In this document: piece by piece, positions 46,165 through 57,035 of the stretch
Layout of the letters: each line of letters starts with the position of its first letter
How positions within the stretch are numbered: the stretch's first letter is position 1
From: Chamaea fasciata
Taxonomy: Eukaryota > Chordata > Aves > Passeriformes > Sylviidae
Assembly (NCBI GenBank): GCA_029207755.1
Contig: JARCOQ010000006.1
Location: 71,584,093 to 71,648,092 of the forward strand
Length of the DNA: 64,000 nucleotides
Direction: 5' to 3'
The notes under the pieces: generated by a model
What the model was told of the DNA's origin: nothing
Seen by the model: only the letters and a program-made list of their open reading frames with translations
Databases searched by the model: none
Translations under genes and position numbers: made by a program

Positions 46165-49100
46165 AGTTTTGTTTGCTTTCTCTGTGAGTATCTGTGGTGT
46201 GATGGTTACTGCCCACTGTACCCCGTGGACCAGATCCCTCAGGGCTGACAACATCTTGCACACACCTTTCCTTCACCTGGGGAAGCCCACACAACGGAAG
46301 AGTCCAGATTGTTTGATCCTGTGTGTGTGCGTTAACTGTCATGTGTTTCTCTTCTTCGTCGTGGCACGCACACAGAGGGAGACAGAATTTGATTAATGAG
46401 CAGACAGATTTTTTTTTTAGGAATAGTTGAGATACTTCATGTCCCCCGGTTATCGTACAAGGAGATCACCCCAGCAGATCTGGCAGGACATGCTTCATTC
46501 ATCTCTTAAGGCTTATTATCTGAACAAGCTTTCAGAAACATGCCAGGGAATGCCTTAAGAATATGACAGCTCATTAATCATGTAGCCCTGCAATAAAAAT
46601 AGACATCAAGTGCATTAATTACTTCTCAAGCAGGTACAATTGTTGGGACTTTCTCTTAGCTAGTGTTGAAAGATGGCTAATTTTCCAGAAATAACACTCA
46701 CTTGGCTTCATTGTTTCTAAATTATCGGTAAAATTTTAACAGGAAAATACCTTGAATAACAATGTGTAAATATAGATTAATGTGCTTGAAATTCTAAGTC
46801 AAGTTCTGTGCTGAAATAATGATTCTTTTTAAACGGAGCTAGTTAAAGGTTGTGTGCCTCCAATTTTATTACATGATACCATTCTTAGACCTAAAGAAAA
46901 GTCGTATGGAATAAAAGATGCATAATTCAGAACATGAGGTGGAGAATGAAGAATACATGATGGGCCGGGGGTTCTTCTTTTGAGGTACCTTTTTAAAAAA
47001 TTCTTTCAGTCTTTTCCTCCTTGCATGCCAATTTACCTCTAGGAACTCACACAGGAAGAGTAAACAAGGTTTAGGAAAGGTAGTGATGGGGGCTTGTGCC
47101 CTTAAAGCACTGTGGGGTTGTTATTTTTTTTTTCCCTTGTCAATCAACAAGCCTTATAGCCAAGCAAAATTTAGTTCCCTTCATTGCAAATACAGCCTTT
47201 AAGGTAATAACTCAGTAGACCACGCTGGTGTGCACCAGAAAAAGTTTAAAAGCCCATATGTCAAGGAAAGAACATGCTGTGGACTGATAAGCTTCTGAGC
47301 AGGTTTTCTTAAATGGTTGAGGGATTTTGGTGAGTCACCGGGGGCAAAGCTTGGTGCAATTTCTGCCTGGGTTTTATTTTTTAGCTAGACTTTAAAAAAT
47401 TGAAGAAAAATAAAATCAAATGTATGTAGATAAATTATGGAATTGATATAGAGAAAAGTAAAATTAATATTAAATGGAGAAATGTATTAAGAATGTAGGC
47501 TTGAAGACATTAGACAGTCATCACTGTGCCTGTTGGATATAAATCCCTTGCCCAGCTCTTAATTGTCATTCCTACTCTGTGCAGACATCATTTCACATCA
47601 TGAAGTTTCTAATCCTTTTGCCTGTGGCTTGAATAAAATGCAGGATTCATTCTTTTGGCTCTTACTGTCTTTATGGCATTTCTTTCAGTAGCATATTCTA
47701 TGTTTAATGAGGCTCTGAGGTGCAAAATTTAAAGTGACATCCTGTTTTCATACAAATTACTAGCAAATGGCCAAAAGTACCAGGAATTTACCTTAACTTC
47801 TGTGAACCAGCCCGGAACACGAGGAGAGTGATTTAGGCACAGGTTTGATTTTCTGGAATTTGTAGATGACACTGGTGGCACCTCACCCCAAAACATCCTG
47901 GAGTCATCAGTGCCATTGGAGCTTGAAGTCTGGCTTGGCAGTCAAGTTGGCATTGCTTGCAAAGAAAGGTACCATGCAGTGTGAAGAAGCAAACTGCCTA
48001 ATAGCACTAGAAATGAGCAGTAGCAGATGCACTGTCACCGTAGTGAAATCAGGACTAATAAATTATTGGCAAAATGCTGCAACTCATTTGTAATGGATTT
48101 GATACGAACTTTCCCATTTTTATTTTTTCTCCTGAACCTGGGGAAACATTTCCCTTCATTTGCTGCTTTTGATGATTTATCAGTTCTGGTTTTGAGTCCA
48201 GGTGTTTTGATAATAGTGAAAAACTCTGAAATAGGTGATCCTGGCTCCTGCCTGATAAGAGAAGCTGTTTGTTAGTTTGCAGTACCAATATGTATGAGTT
48301 TAGTGAAGAAAAACAAAGGGAAATGTGGATGCATTGATGTTTCCCTCTGGCTTTTTCTCCCAAATTCTTTGAAAATAATATCTTTCAGTGCCAGAACTGT
48401 GAACTGTGGAGGGGTCAAAAGGACTGGGGCAGTATCAACTGTGGGAGCAAAGGATAAAGAAATAAAAATGAACTGAAGTGATTCGAAGATTAACTGGATT
48501 TATTTAATTTTAAATCGCTCAGCCCTGATGCTGTAACATGAAAGGCCCAAAAGAAGAACAGAAGCAAGAGCAATGGGCAGAGCACAGCACTGGGAATTAA
48601 CCAAGGCATTAGGCCACGTTAGTGGGGGGTGTGTGTAAATCCGGGTTTGGTGTTCCTGCATAGGCTGTGGTCCCTTAGATTTACCACTGATTCCTGCTGG
48701 GAGTGAAGGAGACTTGTGCTCTATCCCTCTGAACACCTGTCGTGAGCCATTTGGATATCTCATAGTTGCAAGACAATATGTTATGGACATGAAAGTTTAT
48801 TTTGTGATCTCATTAAGAAATCTGACGAGACGAGGGTTCAAAAGGCAAATCTTGCATCAACGTGTCTAGTCATGACTCTGCACAGAACTGTTGCTGTGAT
48901 GGTCCCTGTTTCCTTGAAGCAGCAGGACATAATGAATTCAGACATAGAAAAATGAGTGTGTTAATCCACTAGGAGCAAATTTAGATGCTTCGTGTGAAAT
49001 CAGTGGAAACTGGAGATGTATTCCCTTTTCTGACTTTATCAAATTCCTGGGTAAATAACTTTTTTTTTTTTTCCTAAGATTCAGGTGGTGTTTAACGTGA

Positions 49101-51737
49101 CCCAATTTAACTACATAATTTTGACTGTTTCATGATAGAAGCCTGGAGCTTTGATAGTATTTTCCTCTACACTCCGAAATAGTGTCCTAAATTTGTATGA
49201 TTGTATACAGTAAATTGGTGTATATTCCTCAGAAATGGCTGCAGATACTCAGCACTTGGTAAGTCTGATCAATAGGATATGAAAGCGCTGTATGATTCCT
49301 GGAGGTGAGGAATGTGTTTGTTTTATGAGACAGTAATGTCTGTCAGCTCCAGCCTATTGAAAGACTAACTCTGTGTTGCTACTTTCAAGCTTAGGTGAAA
49401 GTTTTCTGTACTTTGAAGTTGATTAATACCTAATTTTCATAGATTCTGAGTTCATAGTAATTTCATTTTGTAATAGGCATCGTGCAACTTGAAGGAGACT
49501 GATTTATTTCTTTTATTATTTGTTTTCCTTGTGCAAAATGCAAGGAATTCTGAAAAGCAGAGATAATCACTGTACATTTGTATGTTAATGCTACCTGGTA
49601 ATCATCCTGAAAGACTGAATATGATTAACACCTTGAATCATAAACTAGGGGAAATATACAACACTTGACAGGGAGTGAAACATCTAATACAATGTGAAAG
49701 CATCTGGCCAGGAAATTGTTTTCCAAACACTGAAAATTATAAGCAATTATCAAGTATTTTACCTGACTATACTCATAACTCTGTTTTAGTGACACTTTAA
49801 CTGATATTATGCTTCATTTCTCAGCAGTCTGATTTTTGGGTAATCACCCTAGATCTGTGTTTTTCCTTCTTTCATCTTCCTGCTTGATGTGCACAGCAAG
49901 TACTTCCCTGGTGTACTTTAAGGGGGCAATCAAGGCTGCAGATGAAATAAGGCACTCGTGACAATCGAAGGGAAGAGCTTAATTTGGCAATTCTCATCAG
50001 CGAGGGATCTGACAGGATATCCAGGTGGCCCTAAATCAGCTTGAGCTAAACTTGCAGAGAAGTGAGCCTGCACATGCCAATTTTCTCAGCAGAAGCTGGC
50101 TGTTTCTGTCAGGAACTTTTCTTGGGGTGAACGGATGGACTTTGGGGTGTGAGGAATTGCCGGAATATGGTGGCAGTTTTACTGGCTTGTAATAACAATT
50201 AAAGATGACGCTTTTCTATGATACCCAGCTGCAAACCCTACGTGAAAAGAAAAGGCAACTCCAGCCTTTCCATACCCATTTATGCATTTTATTTCTGTTA
50301 CGTGCTTTCCCAGAAGAAAAGGTAGAGTGATAGGGACAGAGTCAAAGGATGCTGGGTTTCCTTGGACTCCAAGAACATTTATAGCTCATAAATCCAGACA
50401 CAGTTTCTGACTTCAGAATACGGTTGTGAACCATTCATGATTTTTATTGTGCTAATAACCCTTTTCCTGTAGCTCGCCTCGGACACTCGGTAGAAAACTG
50501 CCTTTTCATCTCAGAAAAGGAGCTTCCTGTCTCAAATCATTCCAGGACGTGCCATAAAACTGACATCCCTAGTGGTTGTTTCCTCATCTCGGAGATGAAA
50601 GTTGCAGTAAGAAAGAATGGCACTCTGTCCCTCAGCGAGCAGGTTCAGAGTAGGTCAGGTCCTGACATTCTTACACAGCTCCAGGAAAAAAAAAAGGATG
50701 CAAATCAGGTTGGCTTGTTAAGGAAATGAGGTGAATTTTCACCTCAGGTGGTGACAGTGCTTCACTGGCCTCTGCCCTTAAGCTATGTGAGGTCAACCCC
50801 TGTAGCAGAGTTCCTCACAGTATTTTATCAGGAAGTGCTTTTTGGGCGAACCTCCCAGCCTGACACAGCATGAGGGGCCATTAGGTGTTGAAGATCACAC
50901 ATGAACACAACATGTTATTGGCTTTTGTTTTAACTTCAGGTAACGTGACCTCATAGGAGGGCTATACCTTCCTACTCTGGTGTTTTTATCATGCTAGAAA
51001 ACCCTGTAGGTTTAGTTTTGAAATTGTTTGTTTCTACACCGTTTCTTTGATTTTTAGCAGGTTGAGGGAGTATTCTGGCTTTTTCCCCAGTGGTAATTTT
51101 CTTATTACATGAGCTGGAAAAATAACGGGGAAGTTTTCAAGCAATTTAGTGGTTTCACTCTGAAGTATAGTGAAAAAATCCAAGTCTCAAAATATTTCAG
51201 GGAAAAGCTGAAATAATCAAATGAATTTTAGAAAATGTTTTTTTTTTTTCCCTGCAATTGAATAATTCATATGAATGCATACAAGAGGATTAAAGATAAA
51301 TGGAACAAGGGAATTTGAAATGAGAAAAAGGAAAACTGACGATGAGATAAAAACAGTCTGAGTTTTGCATTTTGAATTTTCCTGTTTTTTGAAAAAAAAA
51401 ACCAGTTAGTTTCAGTCAGCACATTCTGGCATTCTGGTACTAATATAACAACATTTTCATTTTCTGCAGATGACCTGCTGGGAATTTTTTTTTTTTCTTT
51501 ATGAAATATTTCAAATACACAAATTTCTACTGGAATTCTGTCATATTGTTTGGCAGCTGGTTTCAGACCTTATTTTCCTTAGATGATCACTATTTGCACC
51601 GGGGCTTGCTTCTTTTAAACTGTCTCAGGAGTTCAAAGATCTCCGAGCCATAGGTTAATGTTTTTGACCCCCTTGTGTTCACTTCAGGTGGCAGTTTGGG
51701 GAGAGAAAGTACAGCGTGATTAGAAATGGACTTGATG
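46165..51737. other. Long noncoding stretch, no gene recognised
   Basis: About 5.6 kb, AT-rich, with T runs near 46410, 47128, 49062 and 51240. A splice-bounded 26-base segment at 49233-49258 reads from an ATG but is too short to weigh. Open frames up to 102 codons at 48.0-48.8 kb show no domains. Confidence 0.5.
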
Positions 51738-51778
51738 AGTTTTGGAACCTTAAAGATCATGCAGTTCCAACCACACTG
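51738..51778 (-). mobile_element. Short CR1 LINE relic (antisense)
   Basis: 'gttttggaaccttaaagatc' followed by 'atgcagttccaaccac' matches the antisense CR1 block GGACCTTAAAGATCATCTAGTTCCAACC. About 40 bp remain. Confidence 0.6.
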
Positions 51779-52348
51779 ATGTAAGTGTTAAATTTATAGA
51801 GGAGGCTGTAACTAAGCTAATTCATTAAGAATTCTGTGTCTAAGGGAAAAAAAAAAAAAGAAATGCTAATCTAATTAAAAACTTGCAAATGAGAAGGCTG
51901 GTCTTTAATTCAAGCAGCAACTGAAAACTGCATGCTCTGAGGACCTGGCCTGCTTATGCTTTAAGTGACATTTCCAGTCAGATTTGAGACAGTCAGGGTG
52001 AACACAGGGAACTGGGAAGGTGGTTGTGCTTCTGAAGATCAAAAGAAGCAAACAAATAGGAGGAATAGAGACTGTTGATTTAAATGAAATCAAATGTTTT
52101 CAAGAGATGTTTAAGAGTATGCATCACTGTGCCTTGTTCAATTACAAACCTAATTTCTTCAGCTAAGTCTATGCCTAACTGTGAGCACAAAAATTCACCT
52201 GCCATTTTTCCATCTCTTAGAGGTTCAAATCACTGCTTCATATTACATGTTCAAAATATTTTAGGTATTCCATTTAATTCACATGCTCCATTTAATCCGA
52301 AAGTTCTGTGAGTCAGAGCTGACTCCTTTAATCTCTAAAGCCACGGAA
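51779..52348. other. Noncoding stretch, nothing recognised
   Basis: Includes an A13 run near 51847. No exon or repeat family is recognised. Confidence 0.5.
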
Positions 52349-52396
52349 TACCTGGTGTATGAAGAAGATTGTACCTCTGGTGTATGAAAAAGATTG
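52349..52396 (+). repeat. Imperfect 23/25-bp tandem duplication
   Basis: A 'tacctggtgtatgaagaaga' unit is followed directly by a near-copy with a 2-base insertion and one substitution. Confidence 0.8.
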
Positions 52397-53898
52397 CAAG
52401 TGGAGCAGTCCATTGGACCTCTGGAGACCTGATTTTGTTTTTGCCTGCCGCTGCCTGCGTGGATCTGGAGAAGCCACATTGCTCTGCTACATCCCTGGTT
52501 TGCCTCTCAGGAGGGACAAGATAATATCACTGACCTTTAGAAAGCACTTGAGATCTAATTATTTATAGATTAGGGAGCATTACAGGATAGGTTTGCTTTT
52601 TTTTTTTACAGTGTAAAAACTTGGTAATTTTTTTTGACTGGGAACAGAGCTTTTTCCTCTCAATTATTTATAGATGGAATCACAGCTTAGTGGTCAGTCC
52701 AAAGCGAGTGGTGTTTTGAAGAGGAGGCTGAAGGCAAAAGATGACTCAGGTCATTGGAAGAGTACTTTTCATTTACAATAGGGTTAAACACCATTACATT
52801 TATTAAATGTAATGATCTAGTAATCACGGAAAGATAAAAATCTCTATTAGCTTTTCATTGGATGACATTGTAAAAAGTAGCTCCGAAGGCTCTTCATGGT
52901 AATTTGGTCTGAGTGAATGTCTTCTACTCACATTCTACCTTCTCAAATACTTTAATATGGAGATTTCGGGAGTTGTGACATATTTATAGCGCTGAGCGGT
53001 CTGAAGAGATTGGTAGGTTATGCAATTTCTCTTTTTTAGTAAGTCACAGTAAGCAGCATCTGTATTTTTGTACAGCACAGCCCTATTGCTCTTTTAAACA
53101 GTGTGCTGACAAAACAATTTCACTATAATTGAAACAGCTCACTGCCACTCCTCTAGAGAAAATAAAACTGAATTTGATGCCCTGGTTGTTACTGACAAGA
53201 CATTTCATCATGAATACAGTTCAAGTTCCGTTTGAATCATTAGACTAGGTTATAAACAGCAAAATATCTAATATCTGAGTTTTCTTAGCTGTTCTTTGTG
53301 TGAACTTTGTGTTGCACAGTGAATGTTGATGCAAACAATAGAAATCTGCAGAACTCTGTAGCATTGGCTTTATTGATAATCTTTGGCCGTAACATTTGTA
53401 CTAATTGAGCCTCTCCAGTTAACTGCCTGCTATGTTGGTTGTAGACCGGGAGACATTTCTGCCTAAAAACAGAAACTCAAATATTTGGGTATATCCAGCC
53501 AAACAAGGTGTGTCTCTAGGTTAGCAGTCTAGCTGGCTCAACAATGGAAATTATGAAAGGCAAATATGCAGCAAAATAGAATAATTCTGGGTATTATCAT
53601 GTAGGTCCACATATTATCTTGAAGGTTCACCTCAGTTATCCACAGTTCAGTCATTCAGTGTGGATAAAGCCTGGCAGAGAAACCAACTCCGTCTGTGTGG
53701 GTTTCCTTATGCTGAGTATTTGCACAGCAAACACGCTTAGGAAATCTCGTCTGTGTGTTCAGCTAAAGCATTTACCAGGCTGAACCCTGCATCTGAGTGC
53801 TTACTTACCTGACCAAATAACTTTGGAAAAATTCAGACAACTCACTGGAATTTCCTACAAATCACAACCTCAAGCATGAGAATGTGAAGAACTGGATT
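52397..53898. other. Noncoding stretch, nothing recognised
   Basis: AT-rich. There is a pair of TTATTTATAGAT words around 52558 and 52664, and no named repeat or exon. Confidence 0.5.
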
Positions 53899-53999
53899 TA
53901 AAAGGAAAAGCAAAACCGAAACAATTAAAAAAATCCACACCAAAACCCAGCAACCCCCCAAAGGGAAAAAAAACAACCATCAACCCCAAGCACCATAAG
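53899..53999 (+). repeat. A/C-rich low-complexity tract
   Basis: About 100 bases nearly free of T, with AAAACCC and CAACCCC words. It is related in style to the tracts at 40.3 and 63.2 kb and to the reverse-strand tract at 6.6 kb. Confidence 0.75.
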
Positions 54000-55684
54000 A
54001 ATTATGTTTCACTTGTAGACTTTGAGGACTTGTCTGCCTGATACCTTAGCAGAGATCAGAGCCTTCCGTAATCCTGTTGTCATCCAGTGATAAAACTGGA
54101 GGAAAATAAAAAGGACGCTTCCAGCTGAGATGGGAACAAAATCTGGTGAGAAAGAATTTATGTGTGTTCTTAGGGACAAAACAGGCTAAATATTGTGATT
54201 TGCTTTGTGGTTTTTTTTAAAACTTTGACACCGGGGAATACTCGAAGGGAATGTTATTCCTGTGACTTGTGGTAGTTTGTGCATGTGTGGTGTTCGTGCC
54301 TTGGTAGAAGGAGGGTGTGTGGTTTTCTCTGTAAAGCAGTGATATGAGTGTCTTTTAGATCTATTTGGAAATAGGCTTGAGCAGAGCATTTTGTTGGCTC
54401 CAAGCTTTGCCTGAAATCATCAGAGATCTTCAAGATTAAAACCCAAGAAAGTTCAGATTTACCGGCAAGGTTTGTGCCATGGTTTCAGAGCACAGGAAAT
54501 TAAACAAGAAAACAGAGCACCGTAATCAACCCTGTGGTTATCAGAATGGTGTGAGCTCTTGAAAATACATCCTTGAGAATCTTGAACTTGCTGAGTGAAG
54601 GGTATTTGTGCTGGTTTGACATTCCTGTGAAAACACAGCTTCTGAGGTCAACAGAAACCTTTCAGAACTTGTGCAAAATTTCATCTTTCAGGTGAAACTA
54701 CTGCAGTCTGCAGAGTGCTTGGTATTTACCTGACATGAACAAGGAAAAAGACCTTGTGCCATAGTGGGCTGTAGCTCTGGGGAGGGTATTTTATGCCAAG
54801 GGCCTAGAAATTAGATATCCTTCCTTCCTTGGTGCTGTTGTAGGCAGAGAGGTAGATGAGGTGTATGAGCCATCTGAAAGGAAAACGCAGAACTCTGATC
54901 GTTTCAGTGTCTCAAAATTTAAGATCTTTCGTAGGCAGGTGTTGCTGCCAATGAGCAGAGTCGGAATCACAGCTCTGGGAAAACCTTGCTGTGCGCAATA
55001 ACATGTGCCCGTAATTTCCTTCGTGTGAACGCCCCTTAGATACAGCTCCCTTTCAGAACTGTGCTCTGAGCTAACATCTCATTCTGTCTACCCCACTGCC
55101 CATCCCTTTGCCATTAGATCCAGCTCAGAATGAGTAGGACAGGTTACTGTGTCTCTGCCCTTTTCTCTGAGGGACACCGGCACTGGTTTCCTTCTCTTGT
55201 GCTCTGTGATCCCATTATCGGGTTTTATTGGGTTGCTTTAGATTAGTCTTTTCAGATGCCTCTAACCATTACAGATTCTTTCACTGAAGCATCTTTAAGA
55301 TGTTGCTTTGCTCTGTTGCTCCCTGAGCAGGCTTTCAAAGCTTAATGTCTCAATTTTTGTAACAAATTTGTGTATGATTTGAGAATACTGCCAAAAGATT
55401 GTGTACTGCTGGTGGTTCTGATCATTTTTAACTTTGCTTTTTATTCCTCTGCAGGCTCCCAATTTTCTTTCTCATCAAACATTTTAACTTAACCTTCAGA
55501 GGACCTTGCTTCCCTTTCCACTTTTTTGCACTGTCATTTACCCATAGGTTGGATTCTGCCTGGGTCCGTTTTCCTCAAATAGTCTTCTGTGTGCTTTTTC
55601 AGCATCTTGACCCCACATTATTTGTGACCAAGTTTCTAGGAACATCTGTACTTCATCCTTTCGAACACCTTTTTTGAAACTGTA
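54000..55684. other. Noncoding stretch, nothing recognised
   Basis: Ordinary composition. Only short open frames, and no repeat family. Confidence 0.5.
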
Positions 55685-55980
55685 CTAGTCCTGACAGTGA
55701 CTCTCCTGCGTATATGTCAGCTGTCCATCGCGATGATCTGTGTCCCTCTTTATTTTCCAGTGCCGCTCCAGTTTGTCTCTGTTAATCAGCTCTGCCTGGT
55801 TCTGCTCTTCCCTAATGGCTGTTCTGCAGTGAGTCTGTAACTGTGCTTTGCTGGCAAAGGGCTGCTGCAGTGAAATTCTGGACAATGCTGTTTGCTGTGC
55901 GGCGAGGGCTTTGGTTTCTCTTCCTGTTGGTAGCCCTTCACTTTAAAGGCTGACTGCTCAAAGTGAGAAATCTGTTCTCT
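55685..55980 (-). other. Coding-like minus-strand segment, unrecognised
   Basis: Upstream on the minus strand is a good polypyrimidine run (TTTATTTCTTTTTTGTG... CCCCTGTGCTGCC) before AG dinucleotides near 55980. The frame that follows reads EQISHFEQSAFKVKGYQQEE. From about 55885 a second, shifted frame reads FASKAQLQTHCRTAIREEQN and AELINRDKLERHWKIKRDTD before its stop at 55685. Both halves look protein-like, which would fit a frameshifted pseudogene or two alternative exons. It would equally fit chance in a purine-rich strand. I do not recognise the protein. Confidence 0.2.
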
Positions 55981-56040
55981 GCCTTTGTCCAAGGCAGCAC
56001 AGGGGAAATTCACAAAAAAGAAATAAATATCTCTGTCCAG

Positions 56041-56815
56041 AAAGGGATTGAGCTAACAGATCGTGGTGGTTCATTGTCCGTTAGCGTTCGTTCAGAATTA
56101 TTTGGTCCTTTGAGGACAGAATTTCACCCGTATAGTTGAACTTGGCTGATGTTTCAGTATTTATGATTTATGTTGAATTTTTTTTGTACCTCATCTGATT
56201 TTGCACCATGAGAACTTAGACAAAGATATGATGTTTCCTTGACACTTCTAGCACTAATGTAAAAGAAGAAGTGTTAACATGGCATTAGACAAATCGATCA
56301 CACCCTGCTAACTCTGAGGGGTCAAACTACTGTTTCCCGTAGATGTTTTTCAGTTTTGGCCAAACAGAGATGGAAAAAAATTTCCTGGAAATTTAAATGT
56401 TAAAAAATAGGGTTTTGCTCTGCTCTTTTTATGGGCATTCTTAGAAAAATGCCTCACTGTTTTGCTCAAAATTAAACATATAATCCACAGAAGATGTCAG
56501 GCACTGATTCACTTTCAATGCTTTGAAACTGAATTCCAGAGTGTATTGCTTCAGTTTCATATCTTAATTTTTAATGCTTATTTTCCTGTTTTTTTTTTTC
56601 TAAGTCCTCTTTCATAGTTAGTTTTTGTGTCCTTTAACAAATGTTATGGACTCTAAACAGTGACAATGTTCTCTCAAATTTTTATCCCTATTCTTCAGTT
56701 CTAGCCCTAATTAATTTAGCTGCTGCATTTCAGTGGATTAAGTGATTCATATGCATCAAGTCAGGCAAACGTTTTCAGCTCTTTTGGGATAAAAATTACA
56801 GGCGATATATATTGC
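56041..56815. other. Noncoding stretch, nothing recognised
   Basis: AT-rich, with a T11 run near 56589. No exon or repeat family. Confidence 0.5.
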
Positions 56816-56870
56816 AGTTGGACTAGATGATTGTTGTGGGTCCCTTCCAACTGAAATATTTTCTTCTCTG
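56816..56870 (+). mobile_element. CR1 LINE 3'-end fragment (sense)
   Basis: 'cagttggactagatgattgt' followed by a 'tgtgggtcccttccaactga' block and 'aatattttcttctc' matches the CR1 3' end (GGACTAGATGATC, then GTAGGTCCCTTCCAACTG, then AAATATTCTATTC). This is the subgroup whose tail reads AATATTCT. Confidence 0.8.
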
Positions 56871-56879
56871 AAATATTTT

Positions 56880-57035
56880 GTATTTTTGCCAAGTCTTGTG
56901 GAAAAGTTCTACCTGCCTTGACACGCTTCAGATTATCAAACAGTTTACATTTGGTCAGTGCCATTAATATCTGTTTTATGACCTGTTTGGATGCATCTGT
57001 TTCCTTTCCTTGCAGCGTAAACCTCAACGAAGCCT
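56880..57035 (-). other. Weak coding-like minus-strand segment
   Basis: On the minus strand, starting after a possible AG near 57012, one frame reads KETDASKQVIKQILMALTKC and then LFDNLKRVKAG, up to a donor match (AAGGCAG|GTAGAA). The frame then runs into the CR1 fragment, which would be intron under this reading. The acceptor side has a poor pyrimidine tract. The protein is not recognised. Confidence 0.15.

Noticed and set aside
49233..49258. 26-base segment between an acceptor and a GTAAGT donor, starting at an ATG
   Set aside because: Too short to be informative, and there is no evidence of upstream or downstream exons.
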